Assembly: GCF_040436345.1 (NCBI RefSeq)
Contig: NC_133238.1
Coordinates: 3,385,267 to 3,449,266, forward strand
Direction: 5' to 3'
From: Pagrus major
Taxonomy: Eukaryota > Chordata > Actinopteri > Spariformes > Sparidae
Length of the DNA stretch: 64,000 nucleotides
Position numbers and translations under genes: made by a program. Below the pieces are notes generated by a model, which saw nothing but the letters and a program-made list of their open reading frames with translations, searched no databases and was not told where the DNA came from. Of this stretch, positions 22,454 through 34,400 are shown one piece after another (the stretch's first letter is position 1; each line of letters starts with the position of its first letter).

Positions 22454-25400
22454 ATGGCTTCCACAGGGAGCGGCCTCCGTAAGTCTGTATAAATATGTTT
22501 ATATATCCTGTGCTGGGATTATGGCTTACTTCTTAATATATGAATAAATATGTATGTATATATACACATATTTATTCTCTAGTAGCTCATTGGTTGGAAA
22601 CTTTTCTCTTTGTCGATGTACATTTGTGTTACTGTCAACACCACCTGATTGATATTGGCCAGTTTGTTAGCATAGGTGCAGTAAGAGTTGAGTCGTTGAT
22701 TGTTGAATTTCACAAAGTCAAATACTGATGTTTTGGGCCACCAACCTAAAGCATCGGCATTTGGTGACTTGGTAACAATTTTATACCAGAAGCGCTCAGA
22801 TTGGACAAAATTTAATGGAAAAAATTAAGTTTCATTTTCATGTTTGAAAAGGCCTAATTAATACCAAATTGAGAATTAGACAGGAAAATGGGAACTCCAT
22901 CAACAATATCTCTGTCCTCCTGTTTTCAGGCATCCAGGGGGATGACAACCTCCAGTCCATGCTTGTGGGGACAGTAATGAGGAAAATCAAGTCTCGCACA
23001 TGGAAGAAACAGCGCTACTTCAAACTGCAGGACGACTGCATGACCATCTGGTACAAGTCCAAGAAGGCTGGTAACACCCACTCCACATGTAAGAACACAA
23101 GATTCACTGATGTGATAGACCCTTGTGAAGCTGAATATCACAGCCTTCCTCGAAGCAGTATCACTGAGATTTACTCATTCTATTTTTCTTTATTTTCAAT
23201 GTACAGTAGACCACCTAGCTTTTTCTTTAATCACTGATCATCACTACTTGTTTTTAATGTGATGTAACTTGCATTTACTTACTTTTCCATCCTGTGTTGG
23301 TCTCTGTTTCCAGTTTCAGTGGGTGATGTGGAGGCCATAAGAGAGGGCCACCAGTCCGAGGTGCTGCTCAGCATTGCCGATGAGTTCCCACCTGACCGAT
23401 GCTTCACACTGGTCTTCCGTGGTCGCAGGGGCAACCTGGACCTGGTTGCCGAGTCAGCTGAGGAAGCACAGTCCTGGATCAGAGGCATGAAAAAGCTGAT
23501 CGAGAATCTGGAGAACATGGGGGAGCGAGAGAAACTAGATCAGTATCTTTTACTCAGTGTTTTCAATCATATGCCATCAATGCCTTCTGTTTGCCACCAT
23601 ACAGTCCACCAAACTCTACATAAGGCTTTGATAGTTTTCCTTCTCTTTGTTTGGGGTCATGTTCATTAGCAAAATGATACACAGCACAAAGAGACTAAAG
23701 CCAAGGCTACTTTGTTGAGACCATGGTGTCATTACAATCACAGACTTTATCCCCAGGGCAGCATGAATGTCTATGAAATTGTGTCTATATTGGAAGATTC
23801 TACACCTAATGATTTTTGTCCTTAGTTTTTTGACATACCTTATTGTGGACAAAAGTGTTGATTAAGGGTTAACCTTGATTGTCTATGGCACTTTCTGAGC
23901 ACTAAGCTTGTCAGTCTTCATCTTCATCAAACACAGTCGGGTGATTCATTCCATAATGAATGTGACACTCTCCTTAAGTGGCATACCCAGATGGATTGGT
24001 GACTGGTTCAAGAAGGCCGATAAGAACAATGATGGCAGAATGAACTTCAAGGAAGTGCAGGATTTACTGAAGATGATGAATGTGGACATGAACGAGCACC
24101 ACGCTCATCGTCTCTTCACAGTGAGAGCTTTTGAGTTATACACTTTGGACTATGCTCATTCTCCTTGAGACTGGCTTGTGTCCACTGTAAGACCTCTTGG
24201 GTTTTGATGCATCTTTCTAACATAGAGTTTCAGCATGTTCCTTTCTCTCCTCTCAGATGGCTGATAAGTCCCAGTCGGGTACACTGGAGGACGACGAGTT
24301 TGTGCTCTTCTACAAGATGTTGACCCAGCGGGAGGATGTACTGAGGGTTTTCCAGGAGTACTCAGTTGATGGCCAGAAGTTATCCAAGAGCGACTTGGAG
24401 GACTTCCTGAGGGAGGAGCAGCTGGAAGGGGACAACATCGAGCAGCACGCCAAGCAGCTTATTGAATGCTATGAGCCCTCTGAAACAGGTACATGGACAG
24501 TGAGGAATATACTGTATCTTTGAGTTTGTCTGACCATAAAAAAATTAAGATTATGAAGGGAAACCTACCAAGTGTTCCTTGGTTGGATTCCAGCACTTTG
24601 TGAGAATGTTCTGACACTGTCCTGCCATCTTTCCAGCCAAGCTGCTGAATGCCATGACATTTGATGGTTTCTTGATGTACCTTGGATCAGCTGAGGGCTC
24701 CATCTTCAACCCACAGCGGCGGGGTGTCTTCCAGGACATGAGCCAGCCTCTGTGCCATTACTTCATCTCCTCCTCCCACAACACCTACCTGATGGAGGAC
24801 CAGCTCAGAGGACAGAGCAGTGTGGAGGGATACATCAGGTAATGTAGTTGGGTTAGTTTTTGAAGCTTAGTCTGGTTTGCTAACTCGGCCCTGCAGGATA
24901 TTTCTGTCTGATGTCTAAGTGACTGAAAAAGGAGTCCAAAAACGCTTGGTGCTCCCTCAGCATCTCGTCCTTTTAAAGCCATTACTTATGTACATGATGC
25001 ACACAATCCTGGATGCAGCAACAACACGTTGCAGGGGTAATGGTATCTTTGGGGTCAATAGTCCTTTTTCCTCTGACATGAAGCTCAGGGTGAGAAGCTC
25101 AAATGTGGTACTGTTGTGTGGTACTTCAGGACATATTTCAAGGTAAAACAACATATCTTATAACCTACTTACTGTAAGACAACAGCTAACATTAGCATCT
25201 GACCACTTCCTAGCTAACATTACCATTTAATAATGTTAGTGGATACAAATGAAATGGAAAGGCAAAATTGATTCTAAAATATCCATGCACATCATGGACA
25301 CATTTATTTAAGCCTGAACAGCAATAGATGTAATTAAGCTTTAATGTTAGCTAGGAAGTGGTTGTCTTAGTTGGGTTATCAAATATGTTGTTTAACCTTG

Positions 25401-28400
25401 AAATATGGTCGATGTCCCTCCAGATTTTCACTAGCCATCATCTTTTAAGTTGCTGGAAGTGCTGAAATGATAATAATTTGTTAGATTCCCTTTAGTTATA
25501 CAACTTCCAACCTGGAACAGAGCAACATAACATTATCTGAGTAATTAACTTCTCACTTCGAGCCTGACATCAGAAGAAAATGGCTGCCGTGTGGATATAG
25601 TGTGTGCACATCAACATCTGTAAATTGGCTGAGAAATCATAAAACAAAGAGTAGAGCTTACCCCGGGCACAAACCCATCCAGGGCCACCACTTTAGCTAT
25701 CACCTCATCATCATTTCAAAGTAATTTAGAGGATGATTCTATCCATATTTCAAAACCATTTTATGGATTTAAGAGTTTCCTTCAGTGGAAATCCTGTACC
25801 TAATGTGTTCTCTCCCATGCTCCATTGAGCCTGACAGGGGTAATGAGATTAATTGAAACGTTGCTCTGAAATAATCCTCCACCATTCATCAGTATTACAA
25901 AATGCATTAATAAAATTAAGTGGGTTTCCTGTAGTCCAATTCTGTTTACATGATTGATACTTTTTAATCAAAATCATAAATGCAAAAATTTGATTATGAA
26001 ATTGATAAAAGACTATTTACAGTGTGTGTTCAACCCTCTTGTGACCCAAAATAAAAATAATTAACAAAGATTGAACTTGTCTTTGCTTCTCAGGGCTCTG
26101 AGTCGCGGCTGCCGATGTGTGGAAGTGGACTGCTGGGATGGTGCCAACGGAGAGCCCATCGTCTACCATGGACACACTTTCACCTCCAAGATACTTTTCA
26201 AAGATGTGGTCAACACAGTGGGCAACTATGCCTTCAAGGTAGCATTGCCTGTCCGGTTGTTTCACTTTGTTGATTATTGACAGTGTGTAAGTATAAGTGT
26301 TCTTTCTTAAGTATGGTTGCTTTCTGATGTACCTGTCCTTCCGGTTGATTGAGGCCCGATCCCAATCCACCCCTTGCCCCTGCCTCTTAGCCCTACCCCC
26401 TCCTTTTGTGCATTCACATTTAGAAGTAGTTCCCGGTTCTTGTTGCAGAGAAGGGTGAAGTGTTAGGGCGACATCGCCCTCCAAATGGAGGTTTTTCCAG
26501 AGACACCCTTTAAATTGAGGTTTATGAGAACTCTGTAGTTTCAATATATTACGGTCCTTTTCTTTATAAAGCTAAAAACAATCACTGCTAGTTTGAGGTC
26601 TCAGTCTCAGTAGCTAAGTAGCTAGCCAGCTAGTATTACTAGCTAATGTTTTTGCTGATTTGTGCCTGACAGTCTCCCATTTTGGAGTATTTCAATGTTG
26701 CATTGGCCCTTTTGATGTCATATGACTTCCAAAATGTAACCAAAGTCCAGCAGTGAAGTTGTTACTCTTCGTCGGCTCCTCTAATAGACTGGCAGGGTAG
26801 GAGCACAGGTTGCTATTGTTAGCCTATAAAGCACTGCTACCGGCAATGAGTTTGATTGATACATGAAGTTGTGACTGAATTACGTCCATGTTTTTCTTTC
26901 TCCATGAGATAGATGGAAATGGGAATTGTGACAATGCCAGGGTTGTTATAGTAACACAAGAGAAAATATCACAGCTGAAGACAGCATATTGGAATGTCTG
27001 GTAACGTCTGTTTACATAAACACCATTGACAGCTGATGATGTGTGAGGGTCTTGCAGGGGCATCTACCTTCATAGGCAAATTTCAACCACTACCCCTTTT
27101 TCTCTGTTATGAGGGACAAGGTGGCACTTGAAAACGAGCATTAGGGGTAAAAATAATTTTTTTTCAATGGGATTGAGTCTAAGAGATTGGAGCAGAGACA
27201 GCTGTATTTGAAACAACACTCTTGACTTTTTATGTTGCCCAGGTCACACATTGACAGCCATATAGGAAAGATGATCACACTGGTCTGAATGTGTCTTTTC
27301 AGGCAGATCAAGCATGGTTTGTAATCCCTTCATGCTGGCATTGCAATTGTTTTTGCTTTCATTGTCTTGTAAAACTGTATCAAGAAATCGCTCAGCATCT
27401 CATTGTAAATTTATGAGAGGGAGCACAACTGTGTAATGATATCCAAGACATCATCTGAAAGCACTATAAAGTGAGCTAGCCAGGCAGCTGCCTCATAGTG
27501 CCAGGCTCATGCCAAAATGAACAGCTGCCAGGTTCACGAGCATGTCAGAACCTGCTGTGTATGAGCATCTGTCTGCAATTGAATATTGTGGCCTCATGAC
27601 CCCTTGTCCATCCATCTACTGGTTTTTCAGTCAGCCAAGCACAACCCACAGGTATATGGCAGCAGGGGTATTAGTTTTCCCCTATGATAATGCTCTCAAG
27701 TGTTAAATTACAAACTCACTCCCTCCCTCCCTCCTTTTCTCCCCATTCAGGTCTCACAATATCCAGTCATCCTGTCCATCGAGAACCACTGCAGTGTTGA
27801 GCAACAGAGAGTCATGGCCCAACACCTCAACCACATCCTTGGAGACAAGCTGCTGAAAAGCACACTGGACGGCAAGGCCCCCATAGGGCTGCCATCTCCT
27901 GAGGTGAGCAGGGCAGACTGTTGTCCTAACCTTACCTCACTCATGTGGTACTCACTGGCTGATAGCTTTAGTAGTTTAGTAGGACATAAATCTACATAAA
28001 TCTAACAGACAATATGGAGGGGCATCACTACACAATACACTGTAAATTTACACATCAGCATTGTCCTGTCACATTAACATTTCAGGCTGCTGTACCGTGA
28101 CTCCTTCCTCTGTCTATATGACAATGCTCTGTGAAATGGCAGGTGTGTGTTACAGTTCAGGATTTAACCTTTTTCCCCTCTTATGATCTTGTAAAATGAG
28201 AGAATACAGGAAGTTTTCCAGGGTTACCCAGTCAAATGGTCCACCAGCCATTTTGTATGGCCGATTTAGGAGTTTTAACAACTCCCACTCTTTGTTTGAC
28301 CTCCCTGTCAGGACCTTAAGGGGAAGATCCTGCTGAAGGCGAAGAAGATCGGCGGTCTTGAGGAAAGTTTTAACGGGATGGTGGAAGACTCTATGACCGG

Positions 28401-31400
28401 TGAGGTCAGCGATGAAGACGAGGCGGCTGAAATTGACGAAGATAACCTCCATCGTGAGAGTGTCCGTCGCAGGATTAAGGTAGGTCAGGTTGTTTAACAC
28501 ACGGAGGTCTTTGACCTCACTCTCAGACAGCTTATTTTACACAGTCTGATGAACCAGCTTGATATAGAGTCAGGATCCCCTATTTCAGTCATTTCTAGAC
28601 TGATGATATAACACTGAGGTAAATCAGGAAATGGATTTCAATGAATGAATGGAACACTTAATAGATTAAGCTGACTAATCCAAAAATAGGCACACCAGGT
28701 GATTAAATGGATGTTGTTATTACAGCTGGTAGTTAGTGTAGATGTCCTTTTCTGTGCAGTCCAGATTATTTACTGAACTCTTTAGACTCCCAACAACTAT
28801 GGGATGGACTCGAAGTGCCTTCTGGTGGCCTCAAGTACATAGAAGCCTATTGATCTAAAGTTTAATCATCTGAAGCCTATCTGACAGATAAGAAAACATA
28901 TTCAAATACTTTGAGCATGCTTTGAGTATTATCAGTAATATGAAGTCTAACATGGAAAACCACTCTAATGGCTCTATGTTTCCTTGTTTCTGTATTGTCA
29001 CATTTCCTGGTGCAAGGCGTGTCAAACTCAAGAGTGTTTGGCAAATTACAAAAATAAGTACAATAGGATATAACTTAAAGATTATGTGATGTGATATTCT
29101 TATTTTTTTGTCTCTTCATCCTCATCTTCTACTTGTGCCAAAAAACAAAAAACATGTTGACATGAGAAGTTGGTTCATTTTCTTTTTCAGAGATCCTTTA
29201 CTAATTTGTTTGTGAGGAGGATTCACTCTTGACAGATTTGAGAAACTGAAATCTTTTTAAAAATTTAAAAATGTAAATGACAGTTGTCAGGACATAAAAT
29301 CAATGATCTGTTAATCTTTACTAATCGAGATACAATGGTTTAACAAAGTAAAAAATTGAAGATTGAAATTTAATGGAATCATGACCTTAAAGTCAAAAGT
29401 CAGATAGCTGTTGCCTAAAAGATTGTTTGACATGAGCACAGGCAGCTACAGTAGTCTAACCTGCTCAAGATTAATACATGGATCAACTTTGAAGATCATT
29501 TTAGACTTGAGTTTTCTTATTTCATTGATAATTTTAGATGGTAATACAACGATGCTTTAAGTTATTTATGTCTGTTAACAGAGTTTAAAATGCCCACATT
29601 TCCGTCCTGATTCAGTTTTTATAGATAGTTAAAGTTGTAGTGGACTCGGTTTTGCACTTCCATTCCTGTAGTTCTTCAGTGCACTGACAAAGTGTCTGAA
29701 TGGGACCATCTTCACCCAGTGAAAGAGAAATGTGGAGGGTGGCTGTTTCCATATAGTCATCCAGCATATAAAACCTCTGACATTATTTGCATGTTGTGTT
29801 GATCAGGATAAGTTATCATGACTCTAATGTGAACATATGCACTTCATTTTAAAATATATTTCTTTTGTGATGTACGTGTAAAAAACAACCACAGTATGAG
29901 TTAAGCCTGTGCAGTTGAGCTGACTGTTGTTCAGGTTTTCTCAGATCTCTCTCATATAATGCCACATTCAGGATCTTAAGTGTCATGCTCAAGCTTTCCA
30001 CGGAAACAAGGCAAGCTCTTTTAACCTGCTGCTTTTCTTTACTGGCAGACACAGACATCTGCTATTACCTTTTTACGTTGTTGTAACAAACAGTTAGCAT
30101 TTTAAGACACAACATATGACTATAAAACAAAGTATTGTCATATTTCTGTCTTGGGTGTGTTGCTGTCACAGTTTAATTGAGCGTTTTAGAGTAGGCCACT
30201 CAGAGACACTCAGAAATCTGGTAACCTTTTTATCCAGTGGAGAAGGATTGCATAGACTTCTGTCATCCCTCATGAAAAATAGAGAGTACTGAAGGGCAGG
30301 GAGCAGACACTGGGTGTTAGATAAGGTGATCTGTTTACACTGTGACAGAGGCAGGGTGAGACAGGGAAAAAAGAGAGAATGAGGCTTCAACATGTGCTGC
30401 CACTCGTGACACCGGTTCCTCTGCCTCAGACATCCACATCTGAAATTAACATCATTGAACTAACCCTAACCCTTTTTTAATCTGAGAAACGCAGGTCACT
30501 GATAAAGAATATTTATATTGAGGCATTTCAACTGTCACTGAACTAAATGAAACACATCTTCTACCAACGTGGATATTTACGGAGCCCTGGAGGTGACATG
30601 GATGTGTTTGTTTTTTTTTTACTTGCGTGCGCAAGTTGAAAAAAAAAACACATCTATGTCACCTCCAGGGCTCCATAGATGTCACATATACAAGTAGACA
30701 AGACAGAAACTGAAAAGAGGATCTCATGGCTGCTGTTCTCTCATTCTGTCTTGTCAAACTGGACCAAGCCATGCCATGACATGCCATGCCAGGAAGAACT
30801 AGGCTGAGTTCCACAAGGTGAAGGTTGTACAGTCTCCTCTAAAATGGGATACTTGATACTCTGAGTAGCTCTAATTGCAGTCAGTAACCACCTCTGTAGG
30901 TAAATACTGAAGTGTAAAGTCTCTAAGTAGGGCTGGAATGTAATATCAAGTGTGGTCTTTTTGGCTTCATTTCTGTACATGATAAAATAATCAATTAAAA
31001 TGATGCCATTTAGTATAGTGACAAAAGTTGTCATCACAAAATATCATTATAATTTTAATGTGCAAAATATTTGTTATATCTACTGTCCTTCTGAGGCAGA
31101 AATCTCTGTAATGCCAGGTTACATCACTGCAAATAAAATTTGCACCTAATGGCTGATTTTATTTCAGCTACATTAATGTAATTTGACATTTTAACTCAGG
31201 GTCCACTTGCAAGCCTTTGCAAGCTCCATGGTTTCTTGCTGTCTTCATCAGTTTGCTCAGTTGCTGCAGCATTCAGATTGACTTAAGCCCTGCATGTACA
31301 AAGCCAGCCAGCGTGTGAAGGGGCTCTGGCAGCCAAAAAATACAAGCTGTAGTGTTGAACCAGGCTCAACTTTTGCTGCATTGCAGTTCAACATCATCCT

Positions 31401-34400
31401 ACAAAGGGGCTGCATTGGACTATTATATGTAACGTGAATGCTGTATTTCTACTGTATACCTTATGATCATCATGATGAAAGATAAACTCTGTCTATGAGT
31501 ATTGCAAACCATCGTGCCAGTCTTTTGGTATTATATTTTGGTCACACTTTGTTTTACAGTAGATTAATACAACTTTCTTAGAGGTTAATTTGCAACACAT
31601 TACATCAGAACTGTAGTGCAAATTAAATAGAAATCGATCATTATTTCCTGCCTGTTAGGGCTTTATGAGGGGTCTCATGAGGATAAACCTATTTCTATTG
31701 TCTAAGAAAGAACAAATTGTTTCTAGTTTTTGCCAAAGTTGATTGTACCAATGTTACCTCAAACAATCCAACTTGAGTTCAATGACTAAACTATGACTCA
31801 AACCATTTGAAGGTCAAGAGTGACTTTTTCACACTTGGCATGAATCTAGTTAAGATCCCTCTGAGGCTTTACAAACGTGTTGGCTTATGGCCACTAGCGG
31901 GTTTGCATATGACCATATTGTAAGAGTAATATCCTCTGTGAATTTTTAATCACACCAGTCAGGTATTTAACTGTCCACTGCACTCTAGTTGTAGATCGAG
32001 GTGTTTGGAACATTTCTGCACATTGAAAAGTTCATTTAGAAACTGTTTGGAGATAGTTGGGGGTTGGATGTAGACCCCTATCAGGCCCCAAAAACTGAAC
32101 TTTGTCCGTATGTGTTCATATCACTAAATCATATACATAATGTAACAATATACATACTACTTCTTTTTTTTAACCCTGATTGCCATGCATACTGTATATA
32201 TTATATGGATTTATACTGATGTTACAGGCTTTAGAGGATTAGTTTGATCTTGACTGTGCATCTGTGTCCAGTGCAACAAACTAAGTGTGTAAAGGAGTCA
32301 TTGGGCACTTAGAGTCATGTTTATTGATAAGCATTTGAGAAGCATGAAATGCCACACTGGGACTCCTGTCAACGCGGTCATCAGAGGTGAGGCCAGCATC
32401 GAGTTTGGCAGTGATGTGAGCTCGACGGTGCCTCTGCTGATGGTTTAGGTGTCTGGAGAGATGGCTGTCTTGCTGTCTGGTAGATGGGGGAAGTGTGTGT
32501 GTGGAGGGGGTGACGCTCTGAAGCCCGGGTAGACCAGCCAGATCAGCTTTCATGTGGAAACAGGCAGACGTGTATGCAAGTGCCCGGCAGGTTTCACTTC
32601 CAACGTGGTGTTTGGGACCACCACACCTCTGGTCTCTACAGTCATGGAAGCTACCTTGGCAACACACCTGCTCCTGCTTGGCAGTGTAGTCGAGGATCAC
32701 TTACTTCAAAAGGGGGTTGTCTCAAGGTTTCGATATGCCCGGTGATTTCAACCGTGACAGGATTCCTTTGCATCACAAGGGTTTACCCTATCGAGTGGTA
32801 GTGAATGAAATAACAGTCAGCTAACAGTCAGTTCATGGGTCAACCTCAATAAGCCTCATGAGACTTCAATGTGTTAATGGCCGAAAGAGCTTTGAGTGCC
32901 TCTTTGGGTCATCCGGTTTGGGCATCTTCCTACCAATCAGCAGAAGTGATAAGCCTTTTGGATGAGTGATGAAACACAAATCTAAAACAGATTAATTTAG
33001 TCACCTTTGACTAAGTAAACCTTGAAATCCAGTGACTTAGTATCTCCATCCCAGGCCTTTGCGTTTAATCTTTATACACATCTCAGTCTTGATCAGCAAT
33101 TCAAGTAGGTCCAGTATTTCTAGTAACAGCCTCCGCAGTTGAAAAATCAACAATTCTGAGCTTTGTAGAAGGATTAGGAGTAGAGAAGTCAATTTCCTGT
33201 ATCAGTGCTAGAAAGGTAGTGACAGGAAAATGGCCAAATAAATCACCCAGATGCTTTAATGGCAATGTCCCCCTTTCCCCTTACAAATCCTCTCTAGTCC
33301 TTGCAAACCTTTGACAGAGCTATTCAGACCTCGTTAATCCACAGTTTCTGGCCTTTGCCAGACATCTGACTCTGCTCATCCCTACACTGCAACTCAGTAG
33401 CTCCACGGCATATACACTAAAGGCACAACATTAAAAGGACATAAAAAGGACTAACAGGTAAAGGTCCTCCTAGCAGGACAGTGCGCCCTGTCACACAACA
33501 GAAAAACTGCTCTGGATTGGCCTGGCCTGAGAAATGTGACAAATACCTCAAGGCATCAACTTGGTCTCTGGATTTCCCAGATCCCATTCGGACTGAGCAT
33601 CTGTGGAACAAGTCCAATCCATGGAGGACCCATTGTGGATCAGACTTCCTACCTGTCGAGGCAAGGACACAGGACCTGTGTCCTTTTTTTTCTGGCATTA
33701 GGGCATTGGTGGCGGATCCTTTGAGTCCAGTGGGTGGCAAGGTGTGGCTTCCATGGATTGGATTTGTTCCAGCACATTCCATGGATGCTCGATCAGATTG
33801 GATATGGGAAATTAGGAGGCCTGCCTTGAGCTCTTTGACAAGTTCCATGTGTGGCAGAGAGCATCATCTTGCTGGGTTGGCTGCTGCCATCACGGAGTGC
33901 TATTGCCATGAGGAAGTGTACTTGGTGGTGTGTGTCAAAGTAACGTCCACATGATGCAAGGAACCAAGGCTTCCCAGGAGAACATTGCATTCTAGCAAGA
34001 TATTCAAATGGGGTGGCCTGTGGCTCAGACCTTAGAGCGGTCATCCATCAGTCAGAGGGTTGGTAGTTGGATTCCTGGCCCCTGAATTTTACATGTTGAA
34101 GTATCCTTGGGCAAGATACTGAACCCAACTCAGACTTTGTAGCTTTACAACAGTATCATCTGACCTTGTGCTGGCGGCAACTAAGTTTTGCCAGTAGGTG
34201 GTGCTGTTATCCTTTGTGTTTCCTTTTTATGCCTTTTGTTAGCCAATAGGAGTGTTTTGGGTAAAGGTGCGTTCACACCGGACTTTTTATTTTTGTCGCT
34301 GTCGCTCCTGTCGCTCCAAAAAAATCGCTCTGTCGCTCGGCTGCAGTCGCTCGTCGGCACAATTCAACAGATCACTCTGATGACGTCATTCAAGCGATTC

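Noticed and set aside
32281-32745. EGF-like wording ([13 protein letters not shown]) and a 139-residue minus frame inside plcd4 intron 10
   Set aside because: Only two cysteines fit an EGF module, both strands are open at once, and there are no splice signals. More likely GC-rich chance frames.
34012-34080. tRNA-like sequence with A and B boxes
   Set aside because: The body that follows is a SINE body and the cloverleaf is degenerate, so it is not annotated as a tRNA gene.
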